DNA of 64,000 bases from Rapana venosa (taxonomy: Eukaryota > Mollusca > Gastropoda > Neogastropoda > Muricidae). Below, one piece after another: positions 11,305 to 24,560 of this stretch (positions are counted from its first letter, which is position 1; each line of letters starts with the position of its first letter). Below the pieces are notes generated by a model that worked only from the letters and a program-made list of their open reading frames with translations, had not been told where the DNA came from and searched no databases. Both the position numbers and the translations under genes were made by a program. Location: assembly GCA_028751875.1 (NCBI GenBank), contig CM054151.1, positions 40,128,733 through 40,192,732 on the forward strand, read 5' to 3'.

Positions 11305-11535
11305 TATCGTTGTATTGCGACGTATTGTGTTGTATTGTATATTTTATACCACTTTAAGTCACGGCAGATTTCTCTTCGTGAAATTCGGGCTGCTCTCTCC
11401 GAGGAGAGCGCGTCGCCACAAGAGCAGCGCCACCCATTTTCTTTTTCCTGTCTGCAACTATAGGCCTATTTGTTTCCCTATCAGAGTGGCTTTCTTTCTA
11501 CTGAATTTTGCCAGAGACAATGCAATGTATTGCAA
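11305..11535 (-). mobile_element. SINE family B
   Basis: In sense: CTGGCAAAATTC, GCCACTCTGATAGGGAAACA, AGAGCAGCCCGAATTTCACG, AAGAGAAATCTGCCGTGACT, then TATAAAATATACAATACAAC tail. The same order appears at 14461, 30376, 53960, 58380 and 61205. Confidence 0.7.
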
Positions 11536-12124
11536 TGTGTTGTGTTGTAGTTATGCAGCGTTGGTGTACAGTGTTATACTACATTGATGTTACACTGTGT
11601 CTCTTGGGGTTTTTGGGTTTTGTTTTGAACAGACACTTTCATTGTTAGTTACATTATTGTTATTTCATGTTTCCACATTGTTGAGTTTATATTTTGCCCC
11701 TGTTTAAAAGTATTATCCTTACTTTTCTCAGTTTTTTTGTGTGTTTTTTTTTGGGGGGGTCTTTTTGTTTTTTGTTTAAAAAAATACCAGCGCTGATGCT
11801 ATTTCTTAATCTTTTCTCCTTCCACTCTTTCCTCTCCCTTCTTTAACTTCCATTACACTTTCTATTTCCCTCGTCTAATATCACTTAGAGTGAACAGACA
11901 TTAAATTGAAGACATCAACAACAACATCTTTCATTGTTTTCAAATTCGTTAGCATGTTACACACAGGACTTTGGTTTATCACTTCATCTTTAAGACTAGC
12001 ATGAACAACACCGACCATAGTCCAACGAATACAGGTTAAGTTTCGACCTACGCATCTAATGAGTTTGTACAGAACATAAGGATTTTCAGATTTTATTATT
12101 TTTAAAGACTTGGGGGCAGGATTT
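11536..12124. other. unassigned sequence
   Basis: T-rich DNA with no recognisable gene or repeat family. Confidence 0.6.
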
Positions 12125-12475
12125 GTTATAGAGCGGTTCCGCTCATGGTCTGATGGCCTGGGATCCAGCCACTATGGAGGCTCCCAACAGTCCTTCAAAT
12201 AAGACTATAAACCAAAGTCCTGTGTGCCAAACGCACGCAGGACATCTTGCCCACACGTTAAAACCCTGTTTTTCCTTTCGGAAGAGCAGACAATTTCGTG
12301 CCGGTAGGAACGGACGACAACGTTTCTTTTTAAAGCGCAGGCATACAGGTGCCGTGTTTAGACAACAAGCACGAAGCTGGAATACGGTTATCTCGAAGCT
12401 GGGTTAAAAATGGTTGCATATGCAAAATCTCACCATTGGTGAACCTCGGAGCCCTAGCTGTGGAACGAAGAAAAA
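12125..12475 (+). mobile_element. SINE family A, variant with A2 tail
   Basis: The body has TTAAAACCCTG and GGAAGAGCAGACAATTTCGT. Instead of the GGGACTGGATGTAAA tail it continues with GGTGCCGTGTTTAGACAA, ATGGTTGCATATGCAAAATC and TCACCATTGGTGAACCTCGG. This is a second tail type (A2) seen many times here. Confidence 0.7.
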
Positions 12476-12591
12476 CAGAAAGAAGAAACTTCATTCTTTA
12501 GGGTTGTCATTGAAAGCTTGCACACAAGCATCACCCTGGATTTAACGTTCCACCCAATTTGGCTTCTTCACAAAACTAATACACCAGAAAA

Positions 12592-13090
12592 TGGTTGTGT
12601 TGTGTTGTGGTGTATTATGTTATGTTGTGGAATGGAGTGGAGTAAAGTGGGATAGAGTACAGTGCAATGGAGTGGGGTATAGAGTAGAGTGCAGTGGGCT
12701 ATAGTGCAGTCGAGTATAGTGTAGTGTAATGAGTGTAGTGTAGAGCAGTGCAGAGCAATGCAGTGTAGTGTAATGCAGTGTAGTGTAATGCAGTGTAGTG
12801 TAATGCAGTATAGTGTATTGCAGTGTAACGCAGTGCAGAGCAATGCAGTATAGTGTAATGCAGTGTAGTGTAATGTAATGCAGTATAGTGTAATGCAGTA
12901 TAGTGTATTGCAGTGTAACGCAGTGCAGAGCAATGCAGTGTAGTGAAATGCAGTGTAGTATAGTGTAATGCAGTGTAGAGCAATGCAGCATAGTGCACTG
13001 TAGTTTAATGCAGTGTAGTGTAATGCAGTGTAGTGCAATGCAGTGTAGCGCAGTGTAGTGTAATGCACTGTAGTGTAATGCAGTATAGCA
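12592..13090. repeat. pentanucleotide-based array (GTAGTGTAATGCA type)
   Basis: About 500 bp of 5-bp based repeats (TAGTG, TAATG, CAGTG), with a ~115-bp higher-order duplication visible (GCAGTATAGTGTATTGCAGT at about 12800 and 12895). In the minus strand it reads ACATTACACTA, like the extended tail of SINE family B. Confidence 0.85.
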
Positions 13091-13611
13091 TTTCTCTGTG
13101 CAAGTCGTCCAGGCTGCTATTCACAACCGACCTACACCTCAGCTAAAGGTGACAAGATTTAAAATGTGTGCGTGCAATATTTCATGCATGCATTCATACA
13201 CAGGGCTTAGCGCTTCCCATCGCCCTCAGTCTCTTTTCCTTTAGTTCCCTGATGAGTCACTGGGGCACTGCATTGAAACAAATTTCTTTTTTCAGTTTGC
13301 GCCTCTTGCGCAAGTTGAACTTGGCATAGCCCAGGGTTTCCATTTACAATATAAAAAATACACCATTCAGGAGAATGAAATGGGAGTCGGGATAAACATG
13401 TCAGGAGTATTCCTATGTTTACTTGTCGTCCTGCCAAGATTATGAAAGTGTTTTTGTGATGCTTTTTTTCCCTTCTTCTTTTCAATCTAATTCTGTTTAA
13501 ACCACACACAAAAAACCCAACCACAAAAATTAACGCACCAAAAAATCAGTATGAACCCCAGGGAAGAGATCTACTCATGTGACAACATAGCAGATATTCA
13601 AACCCACACCG
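13091..13611. other. unassigned sequence
   Basis: No gene or repeat recognised. Confidence 0.5.
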
Positions 13612-14035
13612 GGACAGGAGAACCTAGCGGTTAGAGAAGTGCACTCGTGATCGGATGGCCCAGGATCGAGCCACGAAAGAAGCGCCCATTTTAGGGGATT
13701 TTACTCTGGAGTTAACATCAGTGCTGACTCCACTCCCCCAAAAGTCCTTCGGATGAGGCTATAAACAAAGGTCCAGTATGTGAATGCATGCAGAACATAT
13801 TGTGCATGTGTTAAAAATCTGTTCCATCTTTCGGAAGAGCAGGCCATTTCGTGCTGGTAGGAGCGGACAATGAAATTTTTTTTTTTAATGCATGCACACA
13901 GGTGTCATGTTTAGACACCATCCCTAAAACCGTAATGCGGATACCTTAATGGTGGAGGGAAAAACCAGTTGCAAACACAAAAATCTCACCATTAGCAAAC
14001 CTCAAAATGTTCTAGCTGAGGAACAACCAAAAAAG
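13612..14035 (+). mobile_element. SINE family A with A2 tail, full length
   Basis: tRNA-like head AACCTAGCGGTTAGAGAAGT with a decayed B box, CTGGAGTTAACATCAGTGCT, TCCTTCGGATGAGGCTATAA, CATGTTTAGACACCATCCC, AAATCTCACCATTAGCAAAC, ending CTAGCTGAGGAACAACC. Confidence 0.8.
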
Positions 14036-14324
14036 AACAAAAAACAAAAAAAAGAAACTGAACTTTTCCCCCACCCACTACACCTCCAGTGGCTATCTGG
14101 GCCAGTGCTATGATTCCAGATGACATAGTGCACCAAGGCCCTGTGTGCAACACACATATTTAGTCCATGGAGAAGAAACTATGATAGCAAGAGTGATGTT
14201 CTTGGCAACAATTCTGTAGAAAATTAAAAATATAAAAATGGAAAACCCCTACTCTTTATGGGAAAACAACCGCCCCTGCAGACGAGAACATTTTTAAAAA
14301 AGAAGGGAATCTCAAAAGTTGAAA

Positions 14325-14415
14325 GGTGGCTACACCTTAATAGTGGGCACAAAAAACGATTGCATATGCAAAATCTCACCACTGGTAAACATCGGAAGTT
14401 CTAGCCAAGGAATGG
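14325..14415 (+). mobile_element. SINE A2 tail fragment
   Basis: CTTAATAGTGGGCACAAAAA, GATTGCATATGCAAAATCTC, ACCACTGGTAAACATCGGAA. Tail only; followed by a 27-base G run at 14427-14453. Confidence 0.65.
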
Positions 14416-14460
14416 AGAGAGGGGATGGGGGGGGGGGGGGGGGGGGGGGGGGGTAATAAA

Positions 14461-15000
14461 AAGAAAAAAGGAAGGGTAAAAACAGGGACAGGTCATGCTG
14501 TTCTTGTGGCAATGCATTCACAGTGGGGAGTGCACCTTGTTTTTGTGCAGAGAAATCTGCTATGGCTGGCAATAGTATACAATACAATGCAATACATTAA
14601 CATATCATGCAATATGCAATCCAACACAAATCAATACATTGCAACACAGTGCAATGCCATGCAAAACAATACAACATTGTACAATGCAATATGACAAAAT
14701 AGCGAACAAAACAATGCAACACTATACAACACTGTACAATGCAGTACAATAAAACTGCTTACAATACAATGCAACACAATACAACACCATACAATACAAT
14801 GCAACATGATAGAATGCAACGCAATGCAATACAATAAAATAACATACAACAGAATGAAACTGCAACACAATACAATACAACAAAGCAACATATCACAATA
14901 CAATACAACGCAACACAAAACTATACATTACAATGCAGCACAACACAAAAACATTATTATACAACACAATGCAACACAATGCAATATACTACCAAAGCAG
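14461..15000 (+). mobile_element. SINE family B with expanded AATAC-type tail
   Basis: 14461-14575 carries GGACAGGTCATGCTGTTCTT, GTGCAGAGAAATCTGCTATG and GGCTGGCAATAGTATACAAT. From there about 425 bp of CAATA/CAACA/CAATG pentamers follow without a break. Confidence 0.7.
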
Positions 15001-15409
15001 AACCAAGCCCTCATCCTGACGTCAATTTTCCTCAGATTTTCAACCATTTGATATCATGGCCCAGTCCTTTTAAAAGCTGTGTCAGCTACTGATGTAAGCC
15101 GAGTGCCAAAGCTTACATCAAAATGGCACTCGGTTTACATCAAAATATTGCTATGCTGTAAAACATTATGCAGAAGTTGTCTTCAGCCAAGGCAAGGCTT
15201 TAGCACAGCTACTATACTCTCCTTTAACCTTTTACCTACAGGTAACCTGCTACAGCGCAACCAACCATCTACTAACCCTTCACTCTGTATCAGCCACTAC
15301 TCGGTTTCAGTAGCATACAAATGTGCACAGTGCACGTGTGCTGGGAAAGAAAGGTTCTCTCTCTTAACATAGGCATAGCATTAAAAAAAAAAAAAGACGA
15401 AACATTCCT

Positions 15410-15605
15410 CTGAAGCAAAAGTATGGCTGCCTATATGGCACAAAGTCAAACAGTCAAACACGCAATCTTCTCATCCAGTGCGTACCGGTCTCGCGGTGAC
15501 TCCGAGGTAAGATCAGCGCGAGCCAAGAGTGAAATACTCTGGGTGACCCCCATGGCGTGAAGCTGGGAAATGTGCAACAGCAACAACAACCACAACAACA
15601 CTGAC
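15410..15605 (+). mobile_element. SINE family C
   Basis: CCTCTGAAGCAAAAGTATGG, CTGCCTATATGGC, ACAGTCAAACACGCAATCTT, ATACTCTGGGTGACCCCCAT, GAAGCTGGGAAATGTGCAAC and a CAACAA tail. Same order at 42938, 60876 and inverted at 63205. Confidence 0.7.
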
Positions 15606-16660
15606 TAACATCCCATTTAGAACATTTTTCTCTACTGGCAACAGAAACTGCCAACAAATTCACACAACAAATAAAACTCACAAAAATGAATTTTTTGTTT
15701 TAATAAAAACCATGATTTTAATGTTGTTTTTAAACAAGGTTCAGTCACTCTGACCGGGTTGATGACCTCACACAAAAAAAACCACATCCAGACACAGGAC
15801 ACTAGGATGGCTGAACAAAATGTCAATTTTCGCAAGTTAACAGACACTTGGTCACCCACCGCACGATCATAGTCATGACGTAGTCTGCCACAACAACCAA
15901 TCACCTGTCATACCAACGATCATCTCTCTCAAAGGTTATCAAACAATACACACCAGTGACTAAAGAGAGAATAAAATTAAAATAAAACAGAACATTTCAA
16001 AATTCTACAATACACAAAAACAAGCCAGGAGGGGACGGGATGAAAAGTAGGTGTCTAGCTAAACAGCGCTTTGGCTTTTCAAGTTTAATTTAATTATTTA
16101 ACACCCAAACTGACCACTATGGCTATAATGAAGTCATTACCACATTTGACTAAAATGAATACTTCTCCAAAACCTTTTATCAAATCTAATACATCTCTAT
16201 ATGCATAGCACGATACTGAAGTAAAAGCGTTTCCCGTGGAATCTGACTGGAGTGTTGGTGAGGCGATATTAACGGGTTTGACTTGAGGAGCAGAGCCCCT
16301 CATGGAGAAAAAGAGCGACAAACAAATCTGTCGCTAGGTAAGGGAAAAGGAATACAAGAAGACATTTTCTGCCAACGCGGGCACAAACGATAAATGAAAT
16401 TCTATCGCCTTCGTTTTTTGTTGATGGAACTATGTCAACCAAATATGCTTTAAAAATCTATTTTTGCCATTTAAAAATATATGTTTTCTTACTTTGACCT
16501 TCTTTTCTTTAGTTTCAGTTGGGGGAGGGGGAGGGGGGAGGCCAAAAGATCATATGTTATGAAAGTTTCTATTGTATCTAGAGTATGCTAATTGCCGCTA
16601 TTTATCTTGGTAGCGAGATACTTGAAGTGAACAGAAAAAGTTTAAACAATGGTTTTAATT
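15606..16660. other. unassigned unique sequence
   Basis: No exon with clear splice signals and no repeat family recognised. Confidence 0.5.
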
Positions 16661-17215
16661 ATCACTTCTGTGTGTGTGTGTGTGTGTGGTGAGGGGGTGT
16701 GAGAGTGAGGGAGATGTGGGTTGATGAGAGAGAGAGAGAGAGATAGAGAGCGCGTGTGAGTGAATGAGTGAGCGAGTCAGTGTGTGTTGTGGTGTGTGTG
16801 TGTGTGCGTGCGTGCGTGTTCTTTCTTTCTTTTGCATCTCTTTACTTATAATCTACCAGATGAAAAAGAAAATTATGTTGGAAGATTACATAATTGTGTG
16901 GCTTTAAAGGAATCTGTGAAAAAGTGCATGAGTGTGTGTGTGAGTTGTTTGTTTGTATGTGAGTGTGAGTATGTGACAGTGTGCGTGGGTGCATGTGTTT
17001 AAAGTAGTGTGTATGCACGTGCATGTTTAGTACGTATGCAAGCAAGTGTGTGTGTATGTATGAGTATACATGCATGCTTGTGTGTGTATGTATGTACATG
17101 CATGTGTATGTGTAGTGTAGTGTAAGATACTGTAGTATACTATAGTCTTGAGTAGTGTAGTGTAGTGTAGTGTAGTGTAGTATACTGTAGTGTCCTGTAG
17201 TGCAGTGCAGAAAGA
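16660..17215. repeat. GT/GA microsatellites and TAGTG pentamers
   Basis: GT/GA blocks at 16670-16825, TG-rich sequence at 16930-17110, TAGTG pentamers at about 17112-17210. Confidence 0.85.
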
Positions 17216-17785
17216 ATCTCGCGTAATGCTCTTGAAAGTAGAAACAGATGTTAATTCTACAGGAACTCCAAACTTTTGTATAGGATGGGAAGGGAAAGCC
17301 ACATAGTGACCCCATCAGACACATGTGTTTTGTCATTATTGCAGTTCAGATGTAGTAATCTTAAGCTTGCAACTGAAACTAGTAGATACAACAAAATTCC
17401 ACGAGATTTACATCTTTGATGCAATTATGAAATGGGTTTATTTGGGGTTGAATTTCATTTCATGATGAAATATCTAAAATTTGAAGCTTTCCAAAATCGA
17501 TTTGTTGCAACCAAACAAAAACAAACACACAAAAAATTGCGACCAAGATCACTTTTCAAGTTTCGTCATTTTGTTTAAAGTGGGGAGGACCATGTGTTTA
17601 AAGCTGAGGAAATTTATCAAACTTGGAAAGGTTACAAAACAATTTTGTTACTTACTTTATGAATCACTGATTTTTATGTTTGTCATTAATCGTTCAAGGA
17701 GAATTTCAATGCGGAGATACTTTCCTAGATTGTTATCTTAATCCTATATGCCCCAAAAGGGGTCAAATGAATGGATTTCTTGATT
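17216..17785. other. unassigned unique sequence
   Basis: Nothing recognised. Confidence 0.5.
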
Positions 17786-17890
17786 GTGAGTAAGTGAGTG
17801 AGTGAGTGAGTGAGTGAGTGGTGTGTGTGTGTGTGTGTTGTGTGTGTATGTGTGTGTGTTGTTGTGGTGTGTGTGGGTGTGTTGTGGTGT

Positions 17891-17922
<32 letters not shown>

Positions 17923-18002
17923 TGTGTGTGTGTGTGTGTGTTCTGTGTGTGTATGTGTGTGTGTGTCTGTGTGTGTGTGTGTATGTGTGTGTGTGTGTGT
18001 TC
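17786..18002. repeat. (GAGT)n then (GT)n microsatellite
   Basis: GAGT repeats at 17788-17820, then about 180 bp of interrupted GT. Confidence 0.95.
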
Positions 18003-19930
18003 CGAGTATGTTCAAGTCTTTCACATGTAGTCTACAAACCAAACCCTGGACTATTAACGTTACATACCATCAACATCCGGCACAAACATTAACCCTTTCA
18101 TTGCCAAAATCCCCTACTCTTGTTGCTGTAGAGTCTCTGCTCAGGAGTTTTCAACGAGCATGGGTACAAATTAATTTTTTTAATACTGCAAGCTACATTT
18201 CTTAGCTGGAAGAACACAAGCTATACCTTTCTGAAAACCAATGAATGAGATGTTGACTGAAAGTGTTTTAAGAGTTGTGGGATATACAGATGATAATTTT
18301 GTGCTTATCAGTATTCTTTTTATTATGGGTTTTTCCCTTTGTTTCTTGGCAAAATACAGCTGATTCACTGTGACTTCTAAAAAGAACAAAAAGCAACTTA
18401 ATTAATGGAAAAAATATGACAACACAAACATGCATGCAAACAAAAAGAGACTCACCATTAAGTGGAGCAATTCATGTGTTTGTAATTTGACAAAAATAAA
18501 CCAGAAAAAAAAGGTCAAATAAAAAGAAGCCAAAGTTCACGAAATGAAAACTAACCACAGCACTGAATAATCCAGTCTTAAAGCACTTTTTGTAATTCCT
18601 TAGAATCCCAGAACTGAATACAAAACATCCAAAATGTGAAGACTCATAAATCCAAAATGGAAATGCTTGCCTGGTGTATACATAGTACTTAATGCAATCT
18701 ATACTCCAATTCAAAAAACAGGAGGGGGGTGGGAATAAACTTGAAACAATTCAGTGCAGCAGTGACAAGCAATACTTTCAAATCTATGAACACACCTGAC
18801 TTCAAACTAGGTCCTCTTTTCTTGTGAAAGGCTATTTAATTTCTCCTCCCTGGAGAACCTTTTCTTGTTCGGCCATATGCGACACATGAGAATCAAGTTA
18901 TTCGACGTCAACTTCACATGTTCGTAGTTCAGCTGCATGGGTCTCATGAGCAAGTGAATTATCCAGCAGGAAATCTTTGTTATCAAATGTTGGGTCATCG
19001 AGTTACTTCCCCAGTAGTATGGAAATCAGTATAATTTCTATTCACTCGCCTTCGTTTGCCGCAGTTCAGCCCTTCTCGTTATCGTCTGCCAGTTCGCGCT
19101 CCTCGCATTCACTCGCTTTGTGCTCCGATTTGCCAGACGATTGGCTGTTTCACACCATGAATAACGCTATAGACCAAATTAGGGCATGGTGCATGTTTAT
19201 TCATAGAGGAAATACCAACCTTTTGAGGATTGAAATGATTCTAAGTTTATTTTCTATCCAGGCTGCAGGAAAATTCAGGGAAAAAACCCTTTTAGTGAGG
19301 AATTAACTGTCAAGAAGGCAATGCATCAGCAAGTTGTTGATAGGGGGATAGCCCGTCTTGTTGGCTGGGTGCACGTTAAAATCCCATTCACCTTTCATGG
19401 AAGAGTAGGACAGTTATGATCACTTGTGAGGGGGGACACAAAAATATCCAGCATGCATTAGAGCCGCTGCTAGTGCTTTAGACTGTGCTAGTGGTATACT
19501 GTGGTGTGGGATACTGTGGTGTAGTATATATGGAGTATTCCACACACCTGCTTGGGAAACGTTTAAAATCAAACACTGTGTGTATGTGTGTGCGTGTGTA
19601 TGTGCGTCTTCGTTTTAACGTCTATGCACTAGAAAGTGATATCAGACAGGAGGTTTTGATGGATTATAATACTATAAGATTTCTTCTATCTTATGCTGAA
19701 ATATTAAGGCATAACTTGTTTCCTTTTGCTTTAAAAACGAATTTTAAAACACCCAACCCTCATTCTGACATGTTACGATGCAAAATTAACAAATTTCTCA
19801 TTTTATCACTTCCTTGAGCCTAACATTTCAGTTTGTAATAAGTTTTCGTAGATGAGAAAGGGCAAGAGAGAAGAATGACTCTATATGACCACTGAGAGTG
19901 ACTGTGATTATGAGAGAAAATCAGAGTTGC
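18003..19930. other. unique sequence with one protein-like open segment
   Basis: Mostly AT-rich unique DNA. On the minus strand from about 19000 to 18899 one frame reads DDPTFDNKDFLLDNSLAHET followed by HAAELRTCEVDVE and a stop. A second frame is open over the same bases. No convincing acceptor precedes it, so I do not call a gene. Confidence 0.3.
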
Positions 19931-19934
<4 letters not shown>

Positions 19935-20006
<72 letters not shown>

Positions 20007-20115
20007 GACACGAGAGAGACAGAGAGATAGAGAGAGAGACAGAGAGAGAGACAGAGACAGAGACAGACAGGGCGGGGAGAGAGAAGAGAAAGAGAGAGAG
20101 ACACACACACACACA
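19935..20115. repeat. (GA)n/(CA)n microsatellite
   Basis: GA repeat with CACA and GACA interruptions. Confidence 0.95.
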
Positions 20116-21158
20116 GGCAGCAGATAGACATAGAGGCGCTAACCCTTCTGCCTAAATTCATCCGTTCTCAAGTACTCTCTTCACAAGAAAAAGAAAGGAA
20201 AGAACAAAACCCGCATAACAACTAAAGAGATATATAAGAGAGGCAATACATATGACACAGCAGAACTGATATCCTGCACTAAAATCAAATTTTACAGCAT
20301 CACTACCCAATTGTCAGACTAACAGAAGACTGCTCAATCTGGGTTTCTGGGTGGGGGTTTTTTGGTTGTTTTTGTGGGGTTTTGGGGTTGTTGTCTTTTT
20401 AGGAGGGGGGGGGGGGGGAGGGGTTGCTTTTTTTACAGTAATGATAAAATTATGACAGCAGAACTAATACCCTGTACCTATCTCACAGTTTTCAGAATCA
20501 TCAACCAATCAGCAGAATAACCTAATACAGCCATAGTTATTCCTTTTTTCTAAAAAAGAGATATCAAAACCAAACTATCAGCATTACTCTAGAACTCTTA
20601 ACCACTGAAATATTGCTACCCTTACTTCTTCCCAAAATTACTATTCAACCTTTTTCAATGTTTTATAATGGTGTGTGGCACAATTATTATTATGGTAGGG
20701 TAGTTTGTACCGTAACTTGAGTAATCTGAATTCTCTTTGTCTCCTTTCTGAGTATTTGTTACTAAAATGTCTTTTTGTAGTTTGTTTTGTTTTTTTATTG
20801 TTTTCAGTTTCCTACATATGTATGCATGTACGTAAACACATATGTATTCAAATGTAACATGTATTACTGCCTTTATTCAACAATAACAACAAAACAAAAC
20901 AAAAGAAGTAAAATTTAAAACATTTTTTAAAGAAACATCGCTACCCAAATATCAGAATAAACAAATACAACTGAAGCTACCTTTTTTTCAACAATCAAAC
21001 AAACAAAACCTTTTTCTTTTTTTAATCCAAAACAAGTAACCACAGCTATCAACAACTTTTAAACACTGGGAAAAAAATATGTATCAGCACCTTTTGTTTC
21101 TATTTTCAAAGAAAATGAAGTTTCTCAGAATTCAAAATTCTTCCTCCACTACCCTACT
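20116..21158. other. unassigned A/T-rich sequence
   Basis: No gene found. Several loosely similar stretches (around 20280, 20470, 20950: CA.CACTACCCAA..TCAGA.TAAC) hint at an old repeat. A G-run lies at 20405-20418. Confidence 0.4.
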
Positions 21159-21510
21159 TATTAAGGTTAGACACGGGTGTAAAAGGGGCCAAAATCATGT
21201 GGGGTTTATTTAGAATAAAAAATTGCTGATGCAAATATGGAGATTTCCCTGCGTGAATTTAAAGAGTTAAGGTTGTAAAACATGTCTGAAGAAACAGGTT
21301 TCTTGTACCTCTTATAGATAAAAACAGGAGTTTAAAACGTTTAGTTTTGGCAGCCATTTTGGATTGTTTCCCTGGTAACAGTGCATAAAAATGAGTAATG
21401 AATAGATTTTTAGCAGTTACAAGTGATGCCCTTTCAATGTATGGTACAACTTCTAACATGAGCTGGTAAACAAAATTTCTCAGTTTCGACCCCCATGTCC
21501 CGCCTTAATA
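21159..21510. mobile_element. possible MITE with ~22-bp imperfect terminal inverted repeats
   Basis: The left end TTATTAAGGTTAGACACGGG is matched by the inverse of the right end (CATGTCCCGCCTTAATA) with about five mismatches. The interior includes GGCAGCCATTTTGGATTG and TTCAATGTATGGTACAACTT. It contains the first canonical AATAAA (minus strand, 21205-21210) downstream of XRN1. Confidence 0.45.
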
Positions 21511-22043
21511 CCAAATGGCCAACACCCATGTCCTACAAACAAACCTGACAACAAGGAAAAACACACGAAATTGGGAGAAGGTTCTGGTTGGGGGATGAAA
21601 TCTGTCATTGCAACGCATTTTCACTCATATGACAGATAACCGTAGTTGCTGTCTAAGCGTTTGGCGAAGCAGAATAATCTTCCATACCTAAATGTAAGCA
21701 AACAGCTTAAACTATCCACATAAGATTGTGGTGCACAATTGCATATCCAATTTTTGTGCTCCAGTTTGGCAGATACAAAATGGTAGGTAGATTTATCTAA
21801 AAGAAAAAAAAAAGAGTTGTCCCTGTTATAAGGGGAAAGAATCATGAAAAATACCTTACCCTATATCTATCACTTGAATTATTTCCCCTGTACTAAAAAA
21901 ACAACCCCAAACCAGTCACTGTTTCAGTTGGAGGCCAATTCCCCCCAAAAAGTATAATATATATATTAATAATATAATAATACAATTATATATATATATA
22001 TATATATAAATATATAAGGAAACAAAGACAAAACTGTGCCTCA

Positions 22044-22116
<73 letters not shown>

Positions 22117-24560
22117 TTACTTATGACCGTTTACACGAGTCAATACATGTGTGTGTGCGCTTTGTCATAGTTATGTGTGTGCATAAGTGTGTGTGTGTGT
22201 GCATATGTGTGTGCTTTGTCATAATTTTGTGTGTATGGGGAGGGGGGGGTATGTGTACATGCACGCACACAAACACACACACCCACGGACAAACATCTAT
22301 ATATCTACCTGTCTGCATGTGCACACGTGCATACCTGTGCACAAAATCAAAACCTGAACTTTCAGTCTTAAAGCAAAGAGACAGTTCACTCTCAGCAGAT
22401 GCTACTGAACCAAAAAAACCAAAAAAAAGTCAGACAAAAAAAATGTCATAACAAATAAACACTAAATCAAAGACCAGTATACCAACCACTCCAACATTCT
22501 TGGTTTCAGTCTGTCCAAAACTAATGCTATTAAGTGCACAACAATTCAGCTGAAATAAAGATTTCTTTTCGTGATAAGTTATCTTGCTTTTTTCAGATTC
22601 AGCAAATTTGTTTTTTCTCCTCTATGAGCCATCCGCCAAGCTCCCTATTTACATAAACACGCAAAACACACACACACACACCACACACAGAGGCGCACAC
22701 ACACACACAGGCATACACAAAGGCACACACACACAGGCACACACACATGCACACACACACAAGCACAGAGTCTACCAAACAACACTTCAGAACACCAGAC
22801 AGGAAAATAACTGATTCAGCATTTTACAGCAACAGAAAGTCTACCATGGCAACGGCAAAAGATTAAATATGTATGGATCATTTTCAAATGCTACACACTC
22901 TATTTAAGAATATCCTTCTCTCCCCCCCCTCCCCTCTATTTTTTTGTTGTTAATTATTGCCTTACAACTCAGGTCAGGGAGTGAAACTGAAAAAATGACT
23001 GCTTACTGTTACCGGGATATTTTTTGTTTTAAATGTTAACTATTACTTGGAATGGGTAGAATCAGGTACGGTCTTTCCCTCAGTTTCTTGTCTGCCAAAC
23101 GCTCTGTTGATTATGTAACAATAACAATAACAAATCAAATCAATTCAAACAACACTACTAATACACAACATCATATAAACGACAACTGAAACTAAAGTAT
23201 CATCAGCTTCCTCTACCTTCATCAATAGAACCAAAGGCTGAGAATTTCTTTTTTAATTACAGTTGCTGAGTCTACAAAAGAAACAGAAATGATAAGTGGA
23301 TTTAGCACAGAACCGAGTGGGGGTGGGGGTGTCAGCTGGGATGGAAGGAGGAGGGTAGAATGGGGAAGGAGGGGGGGGGATAGAACGTAGAAATCTTTTT
23401 ATGATACACACACCATCCTTTCTCTCAGTCTGTGCTAATTTGTGTGTTCTAACAAATGTATCACTGCCAAACTTATAACTCCAACAAGTCTGTCGGTAAT
23501 GACCAAAAATATGGCAAGCAAATTAAAACAGGAGTAATCTATCTCATCATTTTATACATACTTAGGAAATAAAAACAGTTCATAGGTTTTAAACACATTC
23601 ATAAGCAAACTCACTCACTCTGCAGTGATAAAACATCACCCAACCTCCAGACAAAAATACAAAGTAAAACTAGCCAAACTGCAATGGATTCTCAGTCCAG
23701 CCATTTGCAAAAAACTGAGTCAGCTGAATGATAAAATATTTTGTCATGACTCATTTCAAATGTCATCTCATACACAAACAAACACGCTCATTAAACCAAA
23801 AAAATGTAAAACAGTATTTCTCTTTATACATATATTTTTTTAAAAACACACAAAATCTCTTATAACTAAAGAATTTTCTTGATCATTATTTTTTTTTCTC
23901 TTTCTCTCAATTCTTAAATATTGTCTTAAAGAAGCATCACATTATGCACATATACAAGCTGCTTACATTATGAATCTACACAAAATGTATGTCAGAGATG
24001 TAAAAAGTGAATTGTTACGGCACACTTGAAGTATATTATAAGAGGTTCACCCAAGAACCGTTACAGTACACAAGTCATAACAGTATCTAACAAAACGAAA
24101 CAAAATACTAATGATTAAAGATAAAAAGACGAGCACTTTATCAACAACAGACCTCAGCAAGGAAGTACTGACCTCCAGCCAGAATGTCATGTCACCTCAC
24201 CTCACCTCACACCACGACACCTCACTTTCAAGCAGATTCTCATAGCCTCACGACATCCTCTAATGACATTTCAATGACAGCAAAACAAACAGGAAGAACG
24301 CTCCACTTTTTTTTTGATGTGCACACTATTCATCAGACAACAGGCCACCCTGATGCATTTCAAACGAAACAAAGAGTCAGGTAAAATCAAGCCAACATTC
24401 AATCAAGCCAACATTTAATCAACTAAAAACAATGGATCAAATGTTTATATGAGTGATATACCAAGTCAGCCAAAGGGAAACTGGATCACAGTATCAATCC
24501 ACCAGCAGACATAAAAAAACTGGAGGGGGGGGGGGGGCTAAGGTACGCAGGACCTCCCTC
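21511..24560. other. XRN1 3' flank or 3' UTR; AT, GT and CA microsatellites
   Basis: AT repeat at 21955-22010, GT at 22047-22115, CA at 22660-22770, otherwise A/T-rich unique sequence. No coding exon recognised. Part of it may be XRN1 3' UTR. Confidence 0.5.
24414..24419 (-). promoter_or_regulatory. candidate XRN1 poly(A) signal (ATTAAA)
   Basis: ATTAAA in the sense strand 142-147 nt after the stop codon. I found no canonical AATAAA between the stop and about 21210, where one lies inside a MITE-like element (21205-21210). The true 3' end is therefore uncertain and the 3' UTR could be from 0.2 to over 3 kb. Confidence 0.25.

Noticed and set aside
12568..13068. Minus-strand frame of 166 codons rich in Leu/His/Tyr/Thr
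   Set aside because: Translation of a pentanucleotide array.
1..24500. Second host gene in the left part
   Set aside because: No exon with both family resemblance and splice signals was found; all long frames there are repeats or retrotransposon remnants.
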